Positions 8,732 through 17,118 of a stretch of DNA of 64,000 nt are shown here, piece by piece. The translations under genes were made by a program, and so were the position numbers. Positions within the stretch are counted from its first letter, which is position 1, and each line of letters begins with the position of its first letter. The notes under the pieces are model-generated. The model was not told the origin of the DNA. It did not search any database and worked only from the letters and a program-made list of their open reading frames with translations. Source of the DNA: Haloactinomyces albus (GTDB lineage Bacteria; Actinomycetota; Actinomycetes; Mycobacteriales; Pseudonocardiaceae); NCBI RefSeq assembly GCF_031458135.1, contig NZ_JAVDXW010000001.1, positions 4,278,001-4,342,000 of the forward strand, read 5' to 3'.

Positions 8732-9916
8732 ATGCCGAACCCAGTACTCGACGCGGTCGAGGCGACCGCAGAAGAGATCAGCGCCCAGGGCAGTGCCAAC
8801 GAGTCCCGCGGCAAGCTCAGCGACGCGGCGGCCAAGCTGCTGCGCGACACCGGAGCGATCCGGATGCTGCAACCCAAGACCCACGGCGGTCTGGAAGCAC
8901 ATCCGCGGGAGTTCGCCGAGACGGTGATGCGGATCGCCGGCCTGGACGGTTCCACCGGATGGGTCGCCGGCATCGTCGGCGTGCACCCCTGGGAGATGGC
9001 GATGGCCGACCCGAAGGTGCAGCAGGAGATCTGGGGAGAGGACAACGACACCTGGATCGCCTCGCCGTACGCCCCGATGGGGCAGTTGCGGCCGGTGGAT
9101 GGTGGCTACATCTTCAACGGCCGGTGGCAGTTCTCCTCGGGAACCGACCACTGCGACTGGATTTTCCTCGGCGGTTTCCTGACGGATGCCGAAGGTGAGC
9201 AGCTGCAGCCGCCGCAGTCGGTACACGTGATCCTGCCGCGCGCGGACTACGAGATCGTGGAGGACTCCTGGGATGTCGTCGGCCTGTGCGGAACCGGCAG
9301 CAAGGACATCGTGGTCGCCGACGCGTTCGTGCCCGACTACCGGGTGATCCCGTTCTCGAAGGTGATCGACGGACAGGCGCCCGAGGAGGCGGGCCTGGAG
9401 AACCCGACCTACCACGTGCCGTTCTCCTGCGTCTTCCCGCTCGGCATCACCTCGGCGGTGATCGGTATCGCCGAGGGGGCACTGGCGCACCACATGGCCT
9501 ACCAGAAGAGCCGGGTGCAGATCACCGGTACCAAGGTGCGCGACGACCCGTACGTGCTCTCGGCGATCAGCGAGGCCGCCGCCGAGATCCACGCCGCGCG
9601 CTCGGCGCTGCTGGAGAACGCCTGCCGCAACTACGACACGGTCGCTGCCGGTCGTGCGGTGAGCTTTGCCGAACGTGCGGTGGGCCGCCGCACCCAGGTG
9701 CATGCCGCGTGGCGCGCGGTCAGCGCCGTCGACGAGATCGTCGCCCGGTCCGGTGGCAACGCGATGCGCATGGACAATCCGCTACAGCGATTCTGGCGGG
9801 ACGCCCACATGGGACTCGCACACGCCATCCACGTCCCCGGATCGGTGTTCCACGCTTCCGCACTGACCGAGCTGGGGATCGATCCGCCTCCCGGCCCCAT
9901 GCGCTCGATGATCTAG
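8732..9916 (+). CDS. hsaA: HsaA-like flavin-dependent 3-HSA monooxygenase (copy 1)
   Basis: The 394-aa protein has the acyl-CoA-dehydrogenase fold of group D flavin monooxygenases: an N-terminal helical domain with RMLQPKTHGGLEAHP, the GSTGWVAGIVGVHPWEMAM segment, the W-Q-F-S-S-G-T-D-H-C-D substrate/flavin stretch and G-L-C-G-T-G-S-K-D. It hydroxylates 3-HSA with reduced flavin from HsaB. It lies 8 bp after hsaF and 44 bp before hsaC. A second, related gene begins at 11939; position beside hsaC makes this copy the more likely true HsaA. Confidence 0.88.
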   Translation: MPNPVLDAVEATAEEISAQGSANESRGKLSDAAAKLLRDTGAIRMLQPKTHGGLEAHPREFAETVMRIAGLDGSTGWVAGIVGVHPWEMAMADPKVQQEIWGEDNDTWIASPYAPMGQLRPVDGGYIFNGRWQFSSGTDHCDWIFLGGFLTDAEGEQLQPPQSVHVILPRADYEIVEDSWDVVGLCGTGSKDIVVADAFVPDYRVIPFSKVIDGQAPEEAGLENPTYHVPFSCVFPLGITSAVIGIAEGALAHHMAYQKSRVQITGTKVRDDPYVLSAISEAAAEIHAARSALLENACRNYDTVAAGRAVSFAERAVGRRTQVHAAWRAVSAVDEIVARSGGNAMRMDNPLQRFWRDAHMGLAHAIHVPGSVFHASALTELGIDPPPGPMRSMI

Positions 9917-9960
9917 TCCGATCCCACTGTGCAGGCACGCAACATGAGGAAGGAAGAACC

Positions 9961-10881
9961 ATGACCGAAATCCGTGGCCTTGGCTACCTGAAGGTCCAGA
10001 CCCGCGACGTCGCGCGGTGGCGGGAGCTCACCGTCGACGCGCTCGGTTTCCAGGTCGGTTCCGGTCCGCATCCCGACGGGCTGTACCTGCGGATGGACGA
10101 GCGCCGGGCCAGGCTGGCCGTGCTGCCCGGTGACACCGACCGGGTACTGGCCGTCGGTTGGGAGGTGCGCGACGGGTCTGCGCTCGACGCGGTGGCGCGT
10201 GCCGTCGAGACCTCCGGAACGGCGGTGAAGAGGCTCTCGCAGGACGAGGCCGACGAGCGCGGTGTCGAACAGGGGATCGCCTTCGACGACCCGGCCGGTA
10301 CGCCCACCGAGGTGTTCTTCGCCCCGATTCTCGACCACAGCCCGGTGATCACCGGATTCGGCCATCGGTTCGTCACCGGCGAGCAGGGCATGGGGCACGT
10401 GGTACTGCCGACCACCTGTATGGAGGAGACGGTCGCTTTCTACACCGAGGTGCTCGGTTTCCTGCCACGCGGCGCGATTCGGCTCGGCGGTGGCGCTTCG
10501 GACGCCCCGCCGCGCCGCGTGCGGTTCATGGGAGTCAACCAGCGCCATCACAGTCTGGCGGTCTGCCCGGCCCCACACGGTGCGGACCCCGGCCTGGTGC
10601 ACCTGATGGTGGAGGCCGACAGCCTCGACGCGGTCGGGCGGGCGCTGGACAACGTTCGGCGGCTCGGCTTCTCGCTGTCCTCCACTCTGGGCAGGCACAC
10701 CAACGACAAGATGGTTTCGTTCTACGTGCGCGCTCCCGGTGGCTGGGACATCGAATACGGCACCGAGGGGATGTTGGTCGACGAGCGCCACTACACCGCC
10801 GAGGAGATCACCGCCGACAGCTACTGGGGGCACGACTGGTCGGATTCCGAACCATTGGCGGCATTCGACATGAAATCATAA
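9961..10881 (+). CDS. hsaC: HsaC-like extradiol (type I) ring-cleavage dioxygenase
   Basis: The 306-aa protein is a two-domain vicinal-oxygen-chelate dioxygenase. The iron ligands are visible in the C-terminal half: His146 (GMGHVVLP), His214 (GLVHLMVE) and Glu265 (DIEYG). HsaC cleaves the catecholic ring A of 3,4-DHSA between C4 and C5. The start has an AGGAAGGAA ribosome-binding site. It ends the hsaE-G-F-A-C unit and is followed by a hairpin terminator that it shares with a convergent SDR gene. Confidence 0.93.
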   Translation: MTEIRGLGYLKVQTRDVARWRELTVDALGFQVGSGPHPDGLYLRMDERRARLAVLPGDTDRVLAVGWEVRDGSALDAVARAVETSGTAVKRLSQDEADERGVEQGIAFDDPAGTPTEVFFAPILDHSPVITGFGHRFVTGEQGMGHVVLPTTCMEETVAFYTEVLGFLPRGAIRLGGGASDAPPRRVRFMGVNQRHHSLAVCPAPHGADPGLVHLMVEADSLDAVGRALDNVRRLGFSLSSTLGRHTNDKMVSFYVRAPGGWDIEYGTEGMLVDERHYTAEEITADSYWGHDWSDSEPLAAFDMKS

Positions 10882-10909
10882 GACGGCCTGCGTAGCAGTG
10901 GGGTAGGAG

Positions 10910-10937
10910 GCTCGCGGTTTTACCGGAAACCGCGAGC
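10910..10937. terminator. Bidirectional hairpin between hsaC and the SDR gene
   Basis: Perfect 11-bp arms (GCTCGCGGTTT and its complement) flank the 6-nt loop TACCGG. The hairpin lies between two convergent genes, 28 bp after hsaC and 6 bp from the SDR stop. No clear T-run follows. Confidence 0.7.
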
Positions 10938-10943
10938 TCCGCC

Positions 10944-11735
10944 TCACTCCGTGGGCAGCAGCCGCCGGGAGGCCTCGAGAGCGCCGAGCGCAAGCTCGGC
11001 GCGCGGAAACCCGCTGCGCTTCTCGGCAGCTGCCTGGTTGCCGCCCGCCACCCATACCGGCCCATCGGCCAGGTGCGCCAAGCCTTCCCGCGCCACGTCC
11101 GCCGGCTCGGCGACATCGAGGCCGGGGGTGTCGAAGTTCAGTCCGGCACGCTCCATCGCGGGCGTTCGAGTGACGCCCAGCACCAGCTCGAGCACGTCGA
11201 CCCCGCGTTCACGCAACTCCAGCCACAGCCCCTCGGCGAACACGCGGCTGAACGCCTTCACGGCCGAGTAGACGCTGATTTCCGGCTGGCCCAGGTAGCC
11301 CGCCAACGAGCCGACAAGCATGATCCCGCCGTGGCCGCGCTCGGCCAGCAACGCGCCGAAGTGGTGGGTGAGCGCGAGCTGCGCGGTGATGTTGAGGTCG
11401 ATGACGCCTTGCACCCGGCCCAGCTCGCCGGTGACGAAATCATGGCCGTAGCTGTTGGCACCGGCGTTGAAGATCAGCAGGCCGACGTCGAGGTCGTCGG
11501 TGTCGGCACGCACGGTGTCGATCGCGGTCGGATCGAGCAGGTCGAGTTCGATGGTGCGTACCTGCACCCCTTTCGCCCGCATCGCCGCTGCGGTCTCGGC
11601 GAGCGGCTCCGGCTTGCGGGCGATCAGCACCAGGTTGATGCCCGCATCGGCAAGCTGCTCGGCGAACGAGGCTCCCACACCTTCGGAGCCGCCCGCGATG
11701 ACTGCCCACGGACCGTACTTGCGTGTGTCGATCAT
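10944..11735 (-). CDS. Short-chain dehydrogenase/reductase
   Basis: The 263-aa protein is a classical SDR with an altered glycine motif (AGGSEGVGASFAEQL), NAGAN, a catalytic serine in VGSLAG, and YSAVK. The start at ATG 11735 has a GGAAAGGAA ribosome-binding site; longer frames upstream cross motif A. It is divergent from the second HsaA-like gene and shares motif A copy 5 with it, so a role in steroid or ring-product metabolism is likely. Substrate unknown. Confidence 0.85.
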   Translation of the reverse strand: MIDTRKYGPWAVIAGGSEGVGASFAEQLADAGINLVLIARKPEPLAETAAAMRAKGVQVRTIELDLLDPTAIDTVRADTDDLDVGLLIFNAGANSYGHDFVTGELGRVQGVIDLNITAQLALTHHFGALLAERGHGGIMLVGSLAGYLGQPEISVYSAVKAFSRVFAEGLWLELRERGVDVLELVLGVTRTPAMERAGLNFDTPGLDVAEPADVAREGLAHLADGPVWVAGGNQAAAEKRSGFPRAELALGALEASRRLLPTE

Positions 11736-11848
11736 GCGGTTTCCTTTCCGGATTGCAGGCGGAGTTGACCGGTGGCCGCCGTCTCGTTCTCCGGTGCCCG
11801 ATACCCCGGGGGAAAGGTAAGCCCGTGGCGCGACACAGGGGTGGCACG

Positions 11849-11865
11849 ATCCCACTGACCGGAAG
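11849..11865 (+). promoter_or_regulatory. Motif A copy 5
   Basis: ATCCCACTGACCGGAAG is a weaker copy, with changes in both arms. It sits between divergent starts at 11735 and 11939, 73 bp before the latter. Confidence 0.5.
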
Positions 11866-11938
11866 CACGGCACATGACGCCGTCGGCTCGAAGCACCATC
11901 GTCGATGACCCGTCCGACGCATGCGGTAGAGGAGCACG

Positions 11939-13102
11939 ATGACCGGCGATGTCCTGGCTGCTGTCCACCCACTGTTGCCGAGCATCGCGGAGCGAGCCGA
12001 GTCCGCGGACGAGAACCGGCTGATCTCCGAGCAGACCATGCGGGAGCTGGTCGACGCGGGCGTGTTCCGGATGCTGCAGCCGAAGCGCTGCGGCGGCTCC
12101 GAGGGGGATCCGGTGCAGTTCTACGAGGTGATTCGGGCGATCGCGGGTGCCTGCGGTTCGACCGGCTGGGTCACCGCCGTCGTCGGGGTGCACCCCTGGC
12201 AGCTCGGCCTGTTCAGCGAGCGGGCGCAGGACGATGTCTGGGGAACCGATCCGGACACTCTCCTCTGCTCGTCCTACGCCCCGGTGGGGCGGCTGACTCC
12301 GGTGGACGGCGGCTACCGGCTCAGCGGGCACTGGAGCTTCTCCTCCGGTTGTGATCACGCGGCGTGGGCACTGCTCGGAGCCGTCGTGGTCGGTGAGAGC
12401 GGCAGGCCGGTGGACTTCCTGACGGTGCTGGTGCCGCGCGCCGACTACGAGATCATCGATGTGTGGGACGTGATGGGACTTCGCGGCACCGGCAGCAACG
12501 ACATCACCGTCGACCAGGCGTTCGTGCCGGAGCACCGGGTCATGCGCAATTACGATCACTCGCAGCTGCGCGGGCCGGGGCAGCAGGTGAACTCCGGTCC
12601 GCTCTATCGAATGCCGTTCGGTGCGATCTTCACCTCCGCGATCGCAGCGCCGGTGATCGGCGCGGTCGCGGGGGGATACCAGCATTATCTCTCTGCGATG
12701 CGAGACCGGGCGCGGCTCAGTCTCGGTGGTGGACGATTCGTCGAGGACCAATTCGCCCAGGTCGCGGTGGCGCGCGCCGCATCCGAGATCGACGCGGCGG
12801 TACTACAGATGGATCGCAATATCGCCGAGCTCTACCGCAGCGCCGAAGCCGATGAGATCTCGATGGAACTGCGCCTGCGTGCCCGCAGAGACCAGGCACG
12901 CGGCACCGAGCGAGCGCTGGAGGCGATCGACCTGCTGTTCAAGGCCGCGGGTGGGCGTTCGCTGAAGCGCGGCAACCCGATCGAACGTGCCTGGCGGGAT
13001 GCCCACGCCGGCAGTGTGCACGTGGCCAACGATGCCGAACGTGCGCTCGCGATGTACGGCAAGGGTGCCTTCGGGCTGACCGTCGAGGACAATCTCATCT
13101 GA
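11939..13102 (+). CDS. HsaA-like flavin-dependent monooxygenase (copy 2)
   Basis: The 387-aa protein resembles the 8732 gene along its whole length: RMLQPKRCGGSEGDP, GSTGWVTAVVGVHPWQL, WSFSSGCDHAAWALL and MGLRGTGSNDITVDQAFVPEHR. It is thus a second group D flavin monooxygenase oxygenase component. It has no reductase gene beside it and may share HsaB. It may hydroxylate a different phenolic intermediate, for example one with a changed substitution pattern from bile acids. The start follows GGTAGAGGAGCACG, a good ribosome-binding site. A TetR gene follows after 65 bp. Confidence 0.87.
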   Translation: MTGDVLAAVHPLLPSIAERAESADENRLISEQTMRELVDAGVFRMLQPKRCGGSEGDPVQFYEVIRAIAGACGSTGWVTAVVGVHPWQLGLFSERAQDDVWGTDPDTLLCSSYAPVGRLTPVDGGYRLSGHWSFSSGCDHAAWALLGAVVVGESGRPVDFLTVLVPRADYEIIDVWDVMGLRGTGSNDITVDQAFVPEHRVMRNYDHSQLRGPGQQVNSGPLYRMPFGAIFTSAIAAPVIGAVAGGYQHYLSAMRDRARLSLGGGRFVEDQFAQVAVARAASEIDAAVLQMDRNIAELYRSAEADEISMELRLRARRDQARGTERALEAIDLLFKAAGGRSLKRGNPIERAWRDAHAGSVHVANDAERALAMYGKGAFGLTVEDNLI

Positions 13103-13167
13103 GAGATATGGTCAACAGGTCACGGTTTATCGTGCCCGGCCGGATCGTTTGGCCAAGAGGAGGAGCA

Positions 13168-13800
13168 GTGCCGAGAATCGCCGCAGCCAGGCCGGCGGCG
13201 GAGCCGAGCTCACCGCGGCAGAAGGCCCGGTACCGTCGGATCCTGCATGCCGCCGCGAATCTGGCGGCCGAAAGCGGGCTCGAGCGCGTTCAGATGCACG
13301 ATGTGGCCAAGGATGCCGGTGTCGCGATCGGTACGCTGTACCGCTACTTCCCGTCCAAGACACATCTGTTCACCGGCGTGATGGCAGACCAGGTGGAGCG
13401 GCTCGACGAGACCACGCCCGTGCCTGCGCCCGGCGAGGACCCGGAGGAAGCGGTGGCCGAGCTGCTGGTGCGTGCCAGCAGACATCTGCTGAGCAGGCCG
13501 TTGCTGGCGATCGCGATGCTGCAATCGAACTCCAGTGCCCATGCGGCGACGATCCCCGACACCGGGCGCATCGACAACATGTTCCGTGACCTCGTCCTGC
13601 GGACGCTGGGTATCGATGCCCCCACCGCGCAGGACATCACGCTGGTCCGGTTGCTGGTGCAGTGCTGGCACGGCGTGCTGACCGCGAGCCTGAACGGCCG
13701 GACGCCCCTGCCGGACACCGAGTCCGATCTCCGGATGGCCTGCCACCTGCTGCTTGCGCCACGCTCCAACACCGCGGCGGACGGCCGGGATTCTCGCTGA
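13168..13800 (+). CDS. TetR-family regulator, KstR-like
   Basis: The 210-aa protein has an N-terminal TetR helix-turn-helix (about residues 18-65; RILHAAANLAAESGLERVQMHDVAKDAG and then VAIGTLYRYFPSKTHLF). The V-Q-M-x-x-V-A-x-x-A-x-V-A-x-G-T-L-Y-R-Y-F-P-S-K pattern and the C-terminal layout recall KstR, the repressor of cholesterol catabolism that responds to a steroid-CoA. The start is GTG 13168, preceded by AGAGGAGGAGC. It is the best candidate to bind the TetR-like motif B, although no motif B copy lies beside it. The assignment to KstR is by recalled similarity only. Confidence 0.82.
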   Translation: MPRIAAARPAAEPSSPRQKARYRRILHAAANLAAESGLERVQMHDVAKDAGVAIGTLYRYFPSKTHLFTGVMADQVERLDETTPVPAPGEDPEEAVAELLVRASRHLLSRPLLAIAMLQSNSSAHAATIPDTGRIDNMFRDLVLRTLGIDAPTAQDITLVRLLVQCWHGVLTASLNGRTPLPDTESDLRMACHLLLAPRSNTAADGRDSR

Positions 13801-13807
13801 CCGGGAG
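13791..13807 (+). promoter_or_regulatory. Motif A copy 6, overlapping the tetR stop
   Basis: TTCTCGCTGACCGGGAG covers the last codons and the stop of the TetR gene and lies 73 bp before the next SDR start. The right arm is intact, the left is degenerate, as expected where coding sequence constrains it. Confidence 0.5.
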
Positions 13808-13879
13808 CAGCACCCTGCGACGGCGAGACCGTCGCTAGCATCCTCGCTCGGCCGAATGTCGCGAAAAGGAGAAGCCGGC

Positions 13880-14656
13880 ATGTCACGTTGCATCGCGGTC
13901 ACCGGGGCCGCTTCCGGGATCGGTCGGGCACTGGCCGGGCTGCTGACGGAGCAGGGCGACACGGTGATCGGAGTGGATCTGCACGGCACCGAGGTGTGTG
14001 CCGATCTGTCCACCTCGCAAGGGCGGCAGCAGGCCGCGGACGAGGTGTCCCGGCGATGTGCCGGTGTGCTGGACGCATTGGTCGGTTGCGCGGGGAGTAC
14101 CGCCCCACGGCCGGGAACCGTCGGTGTGAACTACTTCGGCACCGCGGAGTTCGTCGAGGCACTCCGGCCCGAGCTGGCAGCCGCGCAGCGGCCTCGGGTC
14201 GCCGTCGTCGGCTCGATCTCGGGCACCCAGACGTTCGACGAGGACATTGTGGACGCCTGCCTGGCCGGTGACGAGAAAACAGCCGTGCAATACGCCGAGG
14301 CGGCGGTGGAGCGCGGCGATGCGTCCCTGCTCTACCCGTCGTCCAAAGTGGCCGTTTCCCGGTGGCTGCGCCGGACGTGCGTCTCGCCCGGCTGGGCGGA
14401 TGCGGGTATCCCGGTGAACGCGGTGGCGCCCGGGGTGGTGCTGACCCCGATGACGGCGCCGCTGTTGGAGGATGAGCAGATGCGCAAGGTGGCCGATACG
14501 GCTGTCCCCATGCCGCTGAACGGCTACGCCGAACCCGAGGTGATCGCACGCTCCCTGAGTTGGCTCGTCGGCACCGAGAATACCCACATCACCGGGCAGG
14601 TCCTGTATGTGGACGGCGGTGCCGAGGCCACCTTGCGCGGCCCGGAGGTGTTCTGA
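13880..14656 (+). CDS. 3-alpha-hydroxysteroid dehydrogenase/carbonyl reductase-like SDR
   Basis: The 258-aa SDR has TGAASGIGRALAG, an unusual short Rossmann core with V-C-A-D-L-S-T-S-Q-G-R-Q-Q-A, VGVNYFGTAEFVEAL, a catalytic YPSSK and the end HITGQVLYVDGGAEA. The ADLST-x-x-G-R-x-x-A and VNYFG-x-x-E segments are those of Comamonas-type 3-alpha-HSD/carbonyl reductase. It would interconvert 3-alpha-hydroxy and 3-keto steroids, a step needed for bile acids and 3-alpha-hydroxysteroids. The ribosome-binding site AAGGAGAAG precedes ATG 13880. Family assignment is fairly firm; the steroid substrate is inference. Confidence 0.82.
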   Translation: MSRCIAVTGAASGIGRALAGLLTEQGDTVIGVDLHGTEVCADLSTSQGRQQAADEVSRRCAGVLDALVGCAGSTAPRPGTVGVNYFGTAEFVEALRPELAAAQRPRVAVVGSISGTQTFDEDIVDACLAGDEKTAVQYAEAAVERGDASLLYPSSKVAVSRWLRRTCVSPGWADAGIPVNAVAPGVVLTPMTAPLLEDEQMRKVADTAVPMPLNGYAEPEVIARSLSWLVGTENTHITGQVLYVDGGAEATLRGPEVF

Positions 14657-14660
14657 GCGG

Positions 14661-14689
14661 GGTTCGCCCGGATTGCCCGCGGGCGAACC
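14661..14689. terminator. Hairpin after the 3-alpha-HSD gene
   Basis: Perfect 10-bp arms GGTTCGCCCG/CGGGCGAACC with a 9-nt loop lie 4 bp past the stop. A second hairpin follows at 14708-14748. Confidence 0.65.
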
Positions 14690-14707
14690 GGGCGATTCGT
14701 CGCTGAC

Positions 14708-14748
14708 TCGGCGAGCGAGGATCGCACCAGGTGACTCCCGCTCGCCGA
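14708..14748. terminator. Second hairpin between convergent genes
   Basis: Perfect 10-bp arms TCGGCGAGCG/CGCTCGCCGA enclose a 21-nt loop, 14 bp from the stop of the minus-strand SDR. It probably terminates that operon. Confidence 0.5.
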
Positions 14749-14762
14749 ATGCACTGCGAGTG

Positions 14763-15698
14763 TCAATGCGTACCGGCGACGTTCTCGATGCCGGTGGTGT
14801 CCAGTTGCGCCACGCTGTAGGCGGCGTAGTTGTGGTAAGGGCTGCGGCCCGAGAAGTAGGGTGTGACCTTCTCCTCGATCTCCTCGACGCTGAAGGTGCC
14901 GTCGGCGGCGGTGAACTTCTGCTCGACCGTCGGGGCGGCAAGCAGCGCGATCATGTCACCGTAGACGACGAAGACCTGGCCGTTGATCTCGTCGGCGGCC
15001 GGGGATGCCAGGTAGCTGACGAAGGTGCCCACCCGCTCCGGCGCGAGGATGTCGAGGTGCGCGTCGTCCTGCGGATCGTCCGCGAACACGTGGGCGGTCA
15101 TGCTGGTGCGGGCACGCGGGCAGATCGCGTTGGTGCGCACTCCGTAGCGGGACAGGCCCTGCGCGGTTGAGAGCATCAGCGCGGTGATGCCCGCCTTGGC
15201 GGCGGAGTAGTTGGGCTGGCCCGCTGCGCCGAACAGGAACGCCTCCGACGTGGTGTCGATGACCCGGCCGTATACGGGACCACCCGCGGACTTGCTCGCC
15301 TTCCGCCAGTGCGCCGCTGCTGCGCGGGAGACCGAGGCATGACCTTTCAGGTGTACTCGGAGCACGTCGTCCCACTCGGGTTCGGTGAGGTTGAACAGCA
15401 TGGTGTCGCGCAGCACGCCCGCGTTGTTGACGACGATGTCGAGGCTGCCGAACGTCTCCACGGCGGCCTGCACGAGGCGGTCGCCCAGGCCCCAGTCGCC
15501 GACGTCGCCGGTCACCGCGATCGCTTGGCGGCCGAGTGCCTTGATCTCGTCGACAACGGCATCGGCGGCCGGGCCCATGTCGTTGACGACGACGTCGGCA
15601 CCGCGTGCGGCGAGGGCCAAGGCTTCCGCCCGGCCCAGCCCCGCACCGGCTCCGGTGACGACTGCGGCGCGGCCGGCCAAGCTGGTTGTTTCACTCAC
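14763..15698 (-). CDS. 17beta-HSD4/ChsB1-type beta-hydroxyacyl-CoA dehydrogenase (SDR)
   Basis: The 311-aa SDR has TGAGAGLGRAEALALAARGADVVVND, NNAGVLRD, a long insert before YSAAK and a C-terminal extension (about residues 245-311) absent from minimal SDRs. These are features of the peroxisomal multifunctional-enzyme-2-type dehydrogenases, including the steroid side-chain enzymes ChsB1 and Hsd4A. It would oxidise a 22- or 24-hydroxy steroid-CoA to the keto-CoA that FadA5 cleaves. Its start is GTG 15698 with an AGGAGCA ribosome-binding site. It is divergent from fadA5, and motif B copies sit before both. Confidence 0.85.
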   Translation of the reverse strand: MSETTSLAGRAAVVTGAGAGLGRAEALALAARGADVVVNDMGPAADAVVDEIKALGRQAIAVTGDVGDWGLGDRLVQAAVETFGSLDIVVNNAGVLRDTMLFNLTEPEWDDVLRVHLKGHASVSRAAAAHWRKASKSAGGPVYGRVIDTTSEAFLFGAAGQPNYSAAKAGITALMLSTAQGLSRYGVRTNAICPRARTSMTAHVFADDPQDDAHLDILAPERVGTFVSYLASPAADEINGQVFVVYGDMIALLAAPTVEQKFTAADGTFSVEEIEEKVTPYFSGRSPYHNYAAYSVAQLDTTGIENVAGTH

Positions 15699-15744
15699 CG
15701 TGCTGCTCCTGTTCCTCGGACAAGCTTCAGGCCAACGGGACAGA

Positions 15745-15764
15745 AACTAGTATTCATTATAGAA
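15745..15764 (-). promoter_or_regulatory. Motif B copy 2
   Basis: The plus strand reads AACTAGTATTCATTATAGAA. It shares the invariant core ATTCATT and the 5' AAC with the other copies. The minus strand contains TATAAT, so it may overlap the -10 box of the SDR promoter, 47 bp ahead of its start. Confidence 0.55.
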
Positions 15765-15820
15765 ATGTGCAAGTTCCATAGGAGAGCCATATTCCCTTGA
15801 TCTTGTGCCCTCTTGCGCTC

Positions 15821-15840
15821 AACGATAATTCATTCTAGTT
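15821..15840 (+). promoter_or_regulatory. Motif B copy 3
   Basis: AACGATAATTCATTCTAGTT lies 110 bp before fadA5. Its arms AACGATAAT and ATTCTAGTT match as an inverted repeat at 7 of 9 positions. Confidence 0.6.
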
Positions 15841-15892
15841 TTTTGGCGTGGTTTTCGAACCTGGCGAACCTGCTCGGGTCGAAGTGCCCTGA

Positions 15893-17110
<1,218 letters not shown>

Positions 17111-17118
17111 GGAAAGCC

